In this document: one piece after another, positions 49,546 to 61,436 of the stretch
Position numbering within the stretch: the stretch's first letter is position 1
Layout: every line of letters begins with the position of its first letter
Assembly (NCBI GenBank): GCA_004352715.1
Contig: SCFE01000106.1
Location: 624,478 to 688,477, forward strand
Source of the DNA: Hofstenia miamia
Taxonomy: Eukaryota > Xenacoelomorpha > Acoela
Direction of reading: 5' to 3'
DNA length: 64,000 bases
Translations under genes and position numbers: made by a program
The notes under the pieces: model-generated
Told to the model about the DNA's origin: nothing
Databases searched by the model: none
Seen by the model: the letters and a program-made list of their open reading frames with translations, nothing else

Positions 49546-50859
49546 TTGTATATTTTATATTTGGATTATAGATTAATTCTAACTTTTTAGCAAATATATT
49601 GCTTTGACTCTTAAGTAATTCTTAAAATAGCAGTTTGTGTAAACAAATGAAGTTCCTAAACCGCTTTCCCTCCTTGTAATTTAATAAGTGTTAATATGTT
49701 CTGAAACACGGTTTGTCATTTGGTCTCCAAACTCGATCAGTTTATAAGAAAAGTGACATTTATGGTGAGTTAACTCATAATTTTGCCTCGTTAATGGATT
49801 TGATCTAATCTTGCATTTTGGAAACATTTGTTTACATCTTAGACACTTTAATTTTAATAAAATACAAATTTTTGAGAAATTATTTATGATTCGACCTCTT
49901 AGACCAATAAAAATTATTCACATGATTAAAGATCAAAGGTCTTTCAAAACTGACAGTGAGTGATTAGGAAGGTATGTCATAACTTATTTAAATATATATT
50001 CACTTTCATCAAAAAGTATTTTTGTACTTTCAAATTATTTTCGCATTGTATAGCGTTGTCCAGAAATGTCATTATTTGCAATTTCCAAATGTAACCAAAG
50101 TCAGAGTTGCGAATTGACCCACATTTTAGACCAAACCTGCGCTCAAACGTTAAATTCCAGGCTTAAATATGCTAAAATTCAAAATAATCAGAATAATTTA
50201 ATAGGTTTAATGTCATTTTCTGATTGCTCAGATTTATGGTGCCAAATTTGATCATTTGTTGGTTTGGAATTTTGTTTCATTGCTCTAAAAAGTACATATA
50301 AACTAAAAGTCAGCAATATAATTATGAGTTGAAAACATAGAACCGAAAAATTTAACAGACCGAAACAGGCCACACAATTCCATGAAAGCCTGATACAATT
50401 GTGGAATAATAATAATTCCATCAATGAACCGGACCAACTTTTGGAAACTATTCCACTTAATTAAAACTTAAACCCGATTTCAACTGTGATTCAGTTAAAA
50501 TATTCTAAGCATTTTTTTCGAATAAAATTAATCGACTGAAGTGGAATGATGATTTAAATCTCATGACCATTTGCAGCAGGAAGAAAATTACTATTTTCGT
50601 AGATCACATTCGTTTCATGAAACTTTCTCTAACTTTCTAAAAACCTCGAAATCTTGCAATTTTAGTATAGAGTAAGATTTTTCGCAATTAATGGTTGACC
50701 TTCCATGCATAAACTAGGGTAAAAGCCAATAGAGAGTTAACAAAGTCTCTATAATGCGCTCAATTATTCTGACAACCAAAATATTAGTATAAAATTTTAT
50801 TAAATTACTTTTGGTGAATGCATTTAGTTATGTGACTATTTGTTTATAAATGATGTTAC
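49546..50859. other. Intron sequence, no feature recognised
   Basis: Frames 50066-50251 and 50188-50424 have no family motifs. Confidence 0.4.
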
Positions 50860-51025
50860 CTCCAAAGGCTACAATTGATTCAATGAAAGCAACTGCGCGT
50901 GCTTTGTTTTTGGGCGTTGCCAAGAGCAGTTCCCGTTTTCTTAAATCATTCACATTACTACCAAACTTGACTATGTTGAACTTATCCCTTTCATCCAAAT
51001 CGTTAATGATCGCAATGAAGGCCTT
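50860..51025 (-). CDS. ITIH-like, vWA domain second part (55 codons)
   Basis: The acceptor is ATAGTTTAG/AA and the donor is GGAG/GTAACA. It encodes KAFIAIINDLDERDKFNIVK, FGSNVNDLRKRELLLATPKN and KARAVAFIESIVAFG. It matches ALIKILDDLSPRDQFNLIVF of vertebrate heavy chains. Phase 0 at the start joins DQVK of the exon at 53011. The trailing G joins GA of the exon at 28138 to give the GGTN motif. The plus-strand frames are shadows. Confidence 0.93.
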
Positions 51026-51131
51026 CTAAACTATACTTGTTAACAAGGCAAGATTATCTATCGCAAATTCTAAAAAAAAACTCGTCTGTTAACTTAGAAA
51101 TTCAATTATTTCTTGCAACAAACACTTTGGT

Positions 51132-51495
51132 CTGGGAATTCAAGACCAATATTTTAGTCTCAGTCTCAAAAAGTAAGTCTCAAGTCTTGGACTTGTTCTA
51201 ATGGTCTGGAGAAGAAAGTCTCATACTCATCTCGGTGAAAATTAAAAAAAAAACAATAGTTATTAACTGACAACAAACATTAGGTTGTATATTTGAATAT
51301 ATTTAAAAATGGCAAACTGCTTAAAGATTAATTTTTAAAATGAATAATAACTTTAATCTTGCTTAAAATTATTTTCAGTTTGCAAAATTTTTTGCAAACT
51401 TCTAGTCTCGAGTCTCATTGCCTCAATGAAAACAGTCTCATTTCGCGTTTCAAAAATGAAAGTCTCAGTGTCTTGGTCTTGTCTTGAATTCTCTG
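51132..51495. mobile_element. Small inverted-repeat element with hAT-like ends
   Basis: The left end CTGGGAATTCAAGACCAATA and the reverse complement of the right end (CAGAGAATTCAAGACAAGAC) are inverted repeats. Both subterminal regions repeat AGTCTCA/GTCTTGG motifs. The flanking 8-mers (ACTTTGGT, CTTTGAAG) are similar but not identical, so the target duplication is unproven. No coding capacity. Confidence 0.55.
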
Positions 51496-51503
51496 CTTTG
51501 AAG

Positions 51504-53010
51504 CATAAAACCTTTAAAATATATTATGAAATATTTAGTCAATAAGACATGACGGACATGAGGCTAATTAATGCCTAATTTAATGTCTCACACAAATTTT
51601 ATCAGAACCTTGTTCTTAAAAGTAAATGTCAATAAAATTCGAATGTGCTTCTAATCATTAGTGAAACTACAACAAAAATATAAGAAACTGGAAGAATCAT
51701 TGCAAAAATATTCCTCGGTATTAAATAAATTATATTTAGGGAAACTACATGAAAAGTATATCCAAAGTTAACTAGGCACTCATCTTAATTTACTGTCACA
51801 TTTTAGAAAAAATGCTTTATAAATTTCAAAAATCTAAATTTACCGAAGCTTAATAACTAAAAATTGCTGAAGTGTATTCAAAAGAATCCGCGTACAATGA
51901 AAGCTATCTTAGCATTGCATATCTTAAATTAATTATTAAGGAGAATCGGCACCTCAATATAGTATGCATTTATGTATTTATTTTTACACCTGTACTAATT
52001 CAATGTTTAGTCTTGATATCAAATCTAATGACGTGCTTTCCAAATTTAGTTACACACTCAGTAAGATAGTGTTAGTTAAATTGTGAATTGAATTGTAAAT
52101 TTGAAGCAAAAGCAAAAAAATTTAGTCGTCTGAACAAAATCTATCCTAGTTCATGATGTACAATGTACATTCAATCATGATTTTACTATTGATTTTATTT
52201 GTTTAATAAATGCTATTCACTGACATGTGGCAGGCTTCGATTCGCTTCCAAAGGCTGGTCAAATATAAGTCTAGTTTAGGCAGTTCACAATATATATTTA
52301 ATTCGATTTAAATGTTAAATTCTAAAAAGTAACTTAAATTCTTATTTTACATGTAAACTATTTTTTCAATTGGTATCAGTTTAAATTGAAATTTAAAATA
52401 TATTTATTTTGTAATCACTGGGTGCGATAAAGATACTTCTCAACTTTTAATTAAACTATTGAGCACTCTAATTATTTCTTGCTGGCGTTCGCAATTAATT
52501 AACCTGATTGCAGTAATTGTTGCATAAAACAATGTTGAAAAATTTAATCCCAATGATTTTATTAAGAATCTATCCAGATTACATTCTACAATTTGTCAAA
52601 TTTTATAATTTTAGGAAACAAATTTTGACACTGTTAAATGCAAAAATTTAAGTATACACCTACTGTACGTCTTTTATATATATCGATGGATATGGTATTA
52701 TCAGTATATATAATTCTGTAATAATTTTGCTTTTAATATAACGTTTTCTCAATATAGTTTTTATTGAAGTATGATTTCCTGTAATAGACATAAACAGTAT
52801 GGCCATCTCTGATATACGCGTAGTATTTCGTCACATAATTGATGACGATAATAATTATGCCAACACCTATAAAATATTTATGTAAATGAAGTATAATGAA
52901 ACTTTTAGGCTTCCAAAATTTTTAGGCAAACACTTAAGTTCTGCTATAACTTTCTAAAAAGTAAACAACCAACGGCATAATCTATATGTCTGAAATACAT
53001 AATTAAATAC
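51504..53010. other. Intron sequence, no feature recognised
   Basis: AT-rich with no supported repeat or exon. Confidence 0.4.
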
Positions 53011-53133
53011 CTTGACTTGATCTAGCTTCCCACCACTCATGGATTCGCTGCAGTCGATCACAAAAACCACATCCTTACTGCACAACGTTAAGTCCTTTGG
53101 TGCGAATATTGAGACAAGGTAACCCTTGTTCAC
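53011..53133 (-). CDS. ITIH-like, vWA domain start with MIDAS DxSxS (41 codons)
   Basis: The acceptor is ATATACTACAG/GT and the donor is GTCAAG/GTATTT; phase 0 on both sides. It encodes VNKGYLVSIFAPKDL, then KDVVFVIDCSESMSGGKLDQ. The DCSES (53041-53055) is the DxSxS core of the metal-ion-dependent adhesion site. It aligns with ENGYFVHYFAPEGL...NVVFVIDKSGSMSGRKIQQ in vertebrate heavy chains. With GGTN and LLTDG in the following exons the metal site is complete, so ligand binding by this domain is plausible. Confidence 0.95.
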
Positions 53134-53323
53134 CTGTAGTATATATAGATTAAAGTAAAATAAGTGATTGAATAAGAAAATTTCAAATAGCATATATAAT
53201 GAGATATAAAATATAGGATTTATTATATTTTAATAATTTAATAAGAAAATTAAAAAAATAATACCTATGTCTTACAGACATTCTCTACTATTCAGGAAAT
53301 GCACTTAAGTGAATTAAAAATAC

Positions 53324-53342
53324 TATATATATATATATATAT
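53324..53342. repeat. (TA)n microsatellite
   Basis: A short dinucleotide tract in the intron between the vWA and linker exons. Confidence 0.9.
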
Positions 53343-53403
53343 GATAACTTAAAATAATTTAAGGTAAAAATATATTAAAATTGATTTTGAAATAAACGCC
53401 TAC

Positions 53404-53622
53404 ATAAACTTCGCCGAAGTTATCGTTGAGATCGACATCGTAGAAGACTTGAAGCACCCCATTATATCCGTTTGGACCTTGCTGAGCAATACCAGGTTTC
53501 ACTCTATAATGAATTTTATGTGCGGATGAGTATGGAATTGTCGTATAATCACTGTAATCAACGTCTGACGCTTCTTCGAACTCATCTCTTCGAAAACGTG
53601 GTTTTGTAACATTCCTTAATTT
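53404..53622 (-). CDS. ITIH-like, linker between VIT and vWA (73 codons)
   Basis: The acceptor is CTTCTATTTAG/AA and the donor is GTTTAT/GTAGGC; phase 0 on both sides. It begins KLRNVTKPRFRRDEFEEASD and continues through HKIHYRVKPGIAQQGPNGYN to VFYDVDLNDNFGEVY. It aligns with the AHIRFKPTLSQQQ...LIIRYDVDRAISGGSI linker of heavy chains. The first half is longer and more acidic than usual. No exon that could precede it lies above it in this window; the matching one is at 43393-43576. Confidence 0.92.
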
Positions 53623-54060
53623 CTAAATAGAAGAAATTTAATCACAGTAATGTATTAATATCCACTTGCATAAATGTCTTACATATTTTTTTCGTTTTCC
53701 TAAAAAATTACACAGAATATAGAATATTAATTTTTCTACTTGAGGTAGCTAAAAAAATTCTTTAATTTGACCATACATGTAAAAACTGAAAAAATGTGAA
53801 ATTAAGAAATCAAATTATAGAAAAGCTATATACCACAAAAATAATAATACAGAAAACTACACAAAATTTAAAAAATTCTTGAAAATAGTGAAACAGTTTT
53901 TATAAAACTAAAATCCCATTGAAAAAGTACAAAATTATATAAAATTCAACAGGTTATCTATCACAAAAATGGTGGGTATATAGCGTATCTGTAAATGACC
54001 AAGAGGTGCACCTGACCATAGTGTATCTATTATATCATACATACATTTATATATATCTAC

Positions 54061-54095
<35 letters not shown>

Positions 54096-56570
54096 TGGGT
54101 AAGTGTAGACAAGCAGGCCGTAGATAATACGATACCACAAGAGTTAAATGTGCTTTGCCTGCCCTTGTTTTGGAAAAAGTATTGTTACATGGCCATTTAT
54201 CAATCGTATTACAATTTCTGCTTTCGCACAATGTAAAAATTTCAACAGCAAATCCATATTCCCCGAGAAAATTCATAAAATCTTCTATGATAAAAATTTT
54301 TTTAGCTAGAAATTCTATATTTTCAATAAATGTATGGATGAATGATAATAAAGGGGTAGAGATATGCTGTAAAAATGGTGTTAATAACAACTTTATTAAG
54401 TTAGGTAACGCACGTTTAGGTCAATTGACAATTGTGCACAGTGTAGTGTGCATACAGTGACCCTCAATAAGTTGATTTAATCAATAATGTGTGTAGGTAA
54501 TACGAGACCACTAATATGACAACTATTGTCATGCATGATTAGTGTGGGTATTGTGCATTAATAAATTGTGTAAGCTTACTGCAGAAGATTTGATTAATTA
54601 TGAACAAAATGTAAAGAGCCCGAGCCTAAATTACAAGCAATATAATTTATATGTATCATTTAGACGGTAATCAATTATATTTCATTATAATATTACATAA
54701 TTCTTGGTTCAAATTTAAGCTGATTTTTGGATTGAAAAACTCAAGCATCTTAGAAAAAGCAAAACAACTCCCTGAGATATGAGTTGAAAATGAATAGCCT
54801 TGGTATTACCTACACATGTAGGTATCTACCTCTGACGACATTAAGCCTGTTATCTAATTAGATAAACAAATAGTACCTATTACTATGATAATTATATATA
54901 TATATACATATATACATATATATACATATATATATATATGTATATATATATATAACACAAGTTGCTAAGAACATTGGTAAAACATATGAGCGTGTATCTG
55001 CATTCCTGTTTATGCAAATTATGCAAATGAGCATAGCGGTGTCATATTCCCTATACTTATCCTATACGAACTCTGGATTTTCTGCACAGCAAACGACATT
55101 TGTGATGCCCAAAAATTTTTCTATTTGATCATGTAGGATTTTCAAGTACATTCAAATAAAGTTTTGGCTCTTGTCCAAATACTCAACAACTATATGAGTG
55201 TCTATGCATATACATACATATATATATATACATATTCATAAGTAAATATTAACGATTAGATAGCCTTTCGTCTAATTCATGTAACATGGAAAAGTTTCAA
55301 TTTGAGCAGTTTGAATGACTGCATGTTTCCACTATCATGTGATCTATGCATTTTCATAAAGAAATTAAAAAAATGAAAGTTGTGAAATATCTGATTAAAC
55401 ATATTTTATGAAGAGACATACACGTAATATTCACATAGATTCAGATTATGTAAAGACATCATACAATGCATGGTTTCTTAAATTAATATTGAGCCACAAA
55501 TTCCCTAACTAACTGTGAATAAAACCACCTCATTGATAGCGAAATTCAAAGCCAAAACAGTGGGTGGAAAAGAATTAATAGAATTCACAGCTATCCACGA
55601 CCTAATTGTTAAAAACAATTTAGCGTAAAAGAAATTCACATAAAATATGATAAGATGCTTTCGTAAAAGACTTTCCCGCATCTCAGACAAAAAGAAGTGA
55701 TAAATATGCAAATGAGCTCACCAATCAAATTAAAGCAACGCACAATGATATCAACTTTACTTTTAAGTAGCTCCTAATCTACATATACGCGATAAAGTTA
55801 ATTTTTATTCAAATTAATCCATAATATGCCAGTTTTTATTATCTTCAAACATGTGGAGCAGAGTTGCAGTAAAACTAGGTTAAACACCTGATAAGTTTGT
55901 TCGAAGACTTTTAAATTCAAGAAACATAAAACGACTCATCCTGTAAGTTGGGTCAAGCAAGGTTATGATTATGTTACTATATAATTTGTACAAGATTTGA
56001 CCAATATTTAAGAAAATTAGTTCAGATCACGTGTGCATTAAATGTTTTAAAATAACCAATTATGGATAAAAGTTGAATTCAAATTAAATTGCTGCATATT
56101 AAATGGACCGGTTTTTTTTAATCTTTAATCTTGACCATATAAGGAAAGAATGTATTTATGTGTCCAAAGTACTTTTAAACAAATACCTTGTTTATTCATT
56201 TAACCGAATACACTTTGCATTTGTGAACAGTTTACTGTCCCTATTAATATGTAGTGATTATTGTAAATTTAAAAATATTCAACAAATAAATAATTATTGT
56301 TTTTTATTTCTTAATAAAAATCGTAAAATTAAGCACATTATCTGAATAATCAGAATTTAAGTGTGATGGCTTGGGATATCCTAGGTAAGCCCATTTCGAA
56401 GACATTATAATTAACATTGCACTTCGGATTTTCTCAGAACGAATTGTTGTAGGTTTGACTTAGAAACCGAAATAAAACCGAAATTGAAACTTTCAATATT
56501 AGACACGGTCTTAGTTTGGCCATCTAGAATTTTTTGTAGGGGTTAATCCCTAAATATTATAGCCTTTCAA
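53623..56570. other. Sequence upstream of the linker exon, no exon recognised
   Basis: I searched the minus strand for the VIT domain and signal peptide and found neither. (TA)n runs lie at 54067-54093, 54894-54953 (mixed with TACATA) and 55219-55230. A stretch at 55515-55626 is open on both strands, but I could not assign it. Confidence 0.45.
54894..54953. repeat. Compound TA / TATACA microsatellite
   Basis: About 60 bp of (TA)n interrupted at regular spacing by ACATATA and GTATATA units. Confidence 0.9.
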
Positions 56571-56805
56571 CAGAGGCGTGAGCAGGATGTCTGACGGGGA
56601 CTTCTTAATCATGACCAAGAGTGGAGCGAAGTCCATCGAAATATTTAAAAATATAGAGAAAATAGAACCCAAAAAATGCATTTCATGATCTTAGATTTTA
56701 AATTATTCAATTTTTTAATAATTTTTTTTTGATGTAACTGGTCAAAATTTATTTTAAAAATCTGAGGGGGTCATTCTACCATGTGCCCCCTTGAGTACGC
56801 CACTA
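56571..56805. repeat. Small dispersed repeat, copy 2 (GGCGT/ACGCC ends)
   Basis: The left end is CAGAGGCGTGAGCAGGATGT; the right end is GTGCCCCCTTGAGTACGCCA and three more bases. Together they form imperfect inverted ends (AGGCGT / ACGCC). The core at 56645-56690 matches 8826-8870. Probably a non-autonomous DNA element. Confidence 0.5.
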
Positions 56806-58555
56806 CATTTCAATACCATAGACATTTCCAGAAATACTTTTTTATAAAAGCTTCTCTTTACATCGCAAAACGTTATTATTTTCATAAAATGTTGCAATTT
56901 TAAGAAAGAAATTTTATATTGAGTGATTGACATAAATGTCTTTGTTTTAAATTTTGCCAATATTAAATTTCAAAACGTCAAAATTTTTGGAGCTTCTTCA
57001 TTTATGCATTTATCGATTAATTGTTTTTCGATATTAATATATTTACAAATTAAATACATAAATTTATTAAAATAATTTAAGTTATGCAATTATTTTATTA
57101 ATTCAAAGCAATTATTAACTTAATACAGTTTTCATTTGAACTATGCATATTATAGTACTTAAAATAATAATATTAGTAGTATTAATACTAATAATAACTA
57201 AAATAATTATAAAAATATCTTATAAATTATTTATGACTAACTATACTGAGAATGTAGAACAACATCTTTTATAAAACAAGTAGCACTCTCAAAATCAAGC
57301 TGCTTGCAGTTCAAAATTGGGAGAAGTTGGTAATAATATCAAAAAAATTAAAAAATGAAAATAAACCGATAGTTTTGATTTTAGAAATGTTGAGAGAAAC
57401 TAGTCCCAGAAAACCTGTAGCAATAGTTATTAAAATAGGTAATTTAGAAATTGTAGTGCCATTCTTGAATTGAGAAAACCGGACTCTTTAACTTTTAAGA
57501 ATATCCAACCAGCTTTACATGTAGGAATTCAAAAACGCTTAATCCTTCTCAGTTTGAACTGAAACAAAGATTTTCAAGCTGGCAGAGTACTTCATTAGAA
57601 ATGCAAATTAAATACTAATTTAAACGCTTTGCTATTTTCTGATTTAAACAAGGTATGTTTAACGATGTTGATTAATCTCTATGTACACAGTAAGAAATCT
57701 GGTGGCGGTAATGTCATACAATTTTGAACCAAAATAGTGTATAATACTTTAATTTGGGGCATATGGATTCGATTGGATTTGTCTTTATCACACAAACTCG
57801 ATATTATTATTTTGCGTGGCAGCACAGTAAATCCAACCGTTTATTGCAGATTCGTTTGTTTTGCCTATCACCTAGCTTGGATTTTATAGCATTGTAAAAG
57901 CATTTAACCGTACTGATATAGTAAATATGTTTATACTTACAACCCATCAATGAATCAGAAAAATGTGTGATTTTATTGTATCATCAAATATGTGCAAGTT
58001 TTTAGTCATAAAATACTATTCCTAGGATATATTTTCCAAACAAACTAGCCATAAACGAATATTTCGTTGCAACATATTGCAGTCGATATATATATATATA
58101 TATATGTATATACATGTATGAAGGTGCATCAAAGTTCAGTATTAGAATGGGATCATTTGGATAGTGTAACATTTGTATTTAAAATGAATATGACATTTAT
58201 TTATTTGCACATTTAAATAAACCACCCATTCTTCAGCTATTAATTTCCATTGAAGATAATAAGTATCCAACAAATAAATTTCTTATAACCTTTTTAAACT
58301 GAAAACGTGTCTTTTAATATTAATGCATTTAAATAAATGAATTAATGCATTCAACCAATCTATGTTTTTTAGATTAATAAAATAAAAAGATTTATACTTA
58401 AATAATGAACAATTAAGCACAAAATTAGTGTATTTCAACAAAAAAAAATTATAACTAAGTAATACAAAATTACATTGGTTGGAAGGAAAGTATAACATAC
58501 TTAATTAATCTCAAAACAATAAATGTATTGAGGCATGGAAGCGATCTATCTATTT
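56806..58555. other. AT-rich sequence, no feature recognised
   Basis: Apart from a (TA)n run near 58086-58106, nothing stands out. Confidence 0.4.
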
Positions 58556-59835
58556 TCATACGTGCACATATTTAACTCATACAAACTAAATACATTTTTT
58601 ATTTATATATCAGATTAGACATGTATAAATATCTAATTAAAACAAATAAAACTACAGCAAATTAATCTATATTTTTATCTGTATATATAAATAAATAAAT
58701 AAATATATATCAACGAACAAACTCAAGCAGCAAATAAATATATCATTTCTTGATACATAAACAAACCAACTAACGCACTCAAAAAAAAAAAAAATAATTA
58801 AAAAACAAAAAAGCATTCTAGCTTAGTGTGTATATATAGATATTTCCTTAATGAATGAATAAATATATATTCATTGGTATGTAAGAAAATTAATAAATTA
58901 AAAAAATTCCCTAAATACATAAATTAATGATTTTGCAACAGGAGCTGAATGGTTGTAGTAAGTGAATTAATGTTAATTCATTGATAGCAAGCAATGATTA
59001 CATAAAAAAAATAAACAAATTGATAGCTCGCTCGATCCATGAAGGAAGGAAGTAACAGGGGTGAAAGCTCGAAATGTATTTATCTAATGAAAAAGACAGA
59101 TACATAAATAAAGAACTATTCAATTCTTAAAATTGTCGAGCCCTCTTATTATTTGTTAATAGCTAAAAAGTAAGGATGAAAGTATGCTGGATGAATGTAT
59201 AAGTTCATTATATATAAATTATTTGTTTGTGTTTCTGTCATTCTTTACTTCTTCCCCCCTATCAAGTTAGTAAGTATGTAAGATTGAAAATCTTTAATAG
59301 CTAATTTGCAGTTAGTGGGTTTTTTTTTTTCTTCCATACAAAATAATTAACTAAATAAATATATATAAACTAAAAAATAAGAAAAAGAAAGAATGTACAC
59401 ATTTACTCATTTAATATGAATGAATGGAAATACCGAAAAATTAAACAGGTTGAATGTTTAAAAAGATAAACTTCATACAATGAAAAATAACTAAGAAAAA
59501 TTCATCTATAAGATTTTGTGAATTTATACATATATAAATATGAAAAATTCATGGTTTTTTGATAGTTTGAAAAACAAATAAAAAATTTATCTGTTTCACT
59601 AAATTATTAAAACAAAGAAATAAATGAATCCCTATATTTATATAACTACAGGACACGACATTTTGCTTCTTTAAATAGGAAATAACTTATTTTGTTTTCT
59701 TTCTATCAAACCAACCTCCCTCACCTACCAATTAAAAAATTAAAAAATAATAAAATATAAATATAAATTATTTAATTTGTTATATTCATAAAAAAAGAAA
59801 AAAAATTTAAATCTAACAAACAAAAAAAATAACTA

Positions 59836-59893
<58 letters not shown>

Positions 59894-60480
59894 CATACAG
59901 TACATATCTACACACTTACATAAATAAAAAATACATAAATAGAAAGAGAGTCACTGAGTGAGCGAGTTGCTTACTTGCATACCAAATAACAATGTTAAAT
60001 TGATTTATTACTGGTGTTTAAATGTGTGTAAGTAAATAAATACAATCAGCAGAAAGGTATGCGTGAAAATATCTAGATATGGAATTATTAAGTACAAATA
60101 AAGAAAACACACTAACAGTTTCTTATATAAACATACGTAAGTAAGTGTATATAATTGAAATAAATAATTTTTCAGAGTTTTAAATAGTTACAGATAATTA
60201 ATTAATATAATTATTTAATAAGGTTTCTAAATTATTTATATTTAGCAAGTTTATGTTTTCCTTACATACTTATTTTTTTATCTTAGATAAATCCATTAAT
60301 ACATAAGTATATATGAATTAAATTAATTAATAAAAACAAAAATATATAGATATACGTAACTAAAAAACAAGGTCCGAGAGTTTAAAAAAGCTAACGAACG
60401 TAAGGCAGTCAAATAATTAAACGTTCATAATTCAATTCTTATTTCTTTGTTAGTGAGAAAGAAAAAAAGCTATATAAACA

Positions 60481-60500
<20 letters not shown>
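58556..60500. repeat. Cryptic tetranucleotide-periodic simple-sequence region
   Basis: Short runs with a 4-base period follow one another, with the unit changing every few copies: AAATAAATAAATAAAT (58688 on), GCTCGCTCG and GAAGGAAGGAAG (59024-59051), GTAAGTATGTAAG (59271-59283), ACTAACTAAATAAAT (59347-59360), GAATGAATGG (59418), ACATACATACAG (59889-59900), TGAGTGAGCGAG (59955-59966), GTAAGTAAATAAATA (60027-60041). A/T-rich words dominate, with a 50-bp (TA)n at 59838-59888. No coding potential. It grew by slippage rather than by insertion of one repeat family. Confidence 0.6.
59838..59888. repeat. (TA)n microsatellite, about 50 bp
   Basis: One of the longest uninterrupted (TA)n tracts in the window. 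Another follows at about 60486-60513. Confidence 0.95.
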
Positions 60501-60516
<16 letters not shown>

Positions 60517-60539
60517 GGTATCTCATCATATATAGGAAA

Positions 60540-61405
60540 AATTGGAGTATCTCAAAAATTGATCTAAAACATACTATGTGAAAAACTAGCTCAATTGATC
60601 AAGATTTACTGGTCGCACGGATTGACTAGATTTAATTTTTAAGATGCCAATATGGGAATTTAGAAAATTTACCGAAATAATCATAACTCTGTATACATTT
60701 TGTTCCGAAACCAACCTCTTGAATAAGAACATTTGTGCACGTTTCCTGATTGTAAGAACGAAACGAATTTTGCAATAAATAAAGATGCTTTGTCACTTAA
60801 GATGAGAATTTTAAGGCTACTTCAGTCGTACTTCTCTTCACTGTTTTGCGATTGCGATGACCGACTTTGAGAAGGAACTGTTTCTGTTCTTCGACTTAAC
60901 CTCTGCATTAACGCAATACGTCGTTTGTTGTATCATTTACAACCTGTAAATTTGTGGTGGTAGATTGAGTTTTTGGTGAATACGCTTAAATAGGAGTCTC
61001 CTGAGAGTACTTAACACGAACTAGGCAGATAAATGGTGTAAGTCGCTAGACTACGTTTTGTTGACTTATTCAGATTAAGTTGAGATGAAAACAGGGTCAT
61101 TTTCAGCATGTAGCTAATTTGTGACATTGACATTGCCGGGCTTATTATTTTAAGCAAGCTAAAACGCCGCTCTATCTCCCTAAATACACAAAAGCAAGTT
61201 GCATTAGTTCGAGATAGTCTTTCTTGGATACGTAACATTATGGAGGAAATTAATCATTAACTGAGTATGATAGTATAAGAAAGTTATAAATGCGAAACCT
61301 CAAAATACGCACAGATTATCGTGAAATTTTTCACAATGTATTTTATTATAAATGGAGCTAGGGCGAACTCGTGCTGATAGATTTCTGGAATGTTGATAAA
61401 ATTGA

Positions 61406-61436
<31 letters not shown>

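Larger units (their letters stand above)
15511..53622 (-). other. Gene model: inter-alpha-trypsin inhibitor heavy chain (ITIH)-like protein, 5' incomplete
   Basis: Twelve exons on the minus strand share canonical splice sites and matching phases. In gene order: 44165-44260, 43393-43576, 53404-53622, 53011-53133, 50860-51025, 28011-28138, 23665-23833, 19232-19523, 17052-17266, 16757-16927, 15643-16020 and 15511-15578. The coding total is 2209 nt including the stop, about 735 residues; family members are usually around 900. Domains are the end of VIT, linker, vWA (MIDAS DCSES, GGTN, LLTDG), heavy-chain middle region, and the C-terminal domain with GDPHF. ITIH proteins are secreted; in vertebrates the Asp of DPHF is esterified to glycosaminoglycan and the heavy chains bind hyaluronan. 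Secretion here is inferred, because the signal-peptide exon is not in the window. The first two exons are out of place in this assembly (see findings). Orthology to a particular vertebrate ITIH cannot be set from sequence alone. Confidence 0.88.

Noticed and set aside
53935-54390. 151-codon minus-strand frame as an upstream ITIH-like exon
   Set aside because: It contains a (TA)n-derived Ile-Tyr run and has no VIT-domain motif or signal peptide.
55515-55626. Possible exon between AATTAG and GTTAGT on the minus strand
   Set aside because: No frame matches the VIT domain or any family I recognise, and the plus strand is equally open.
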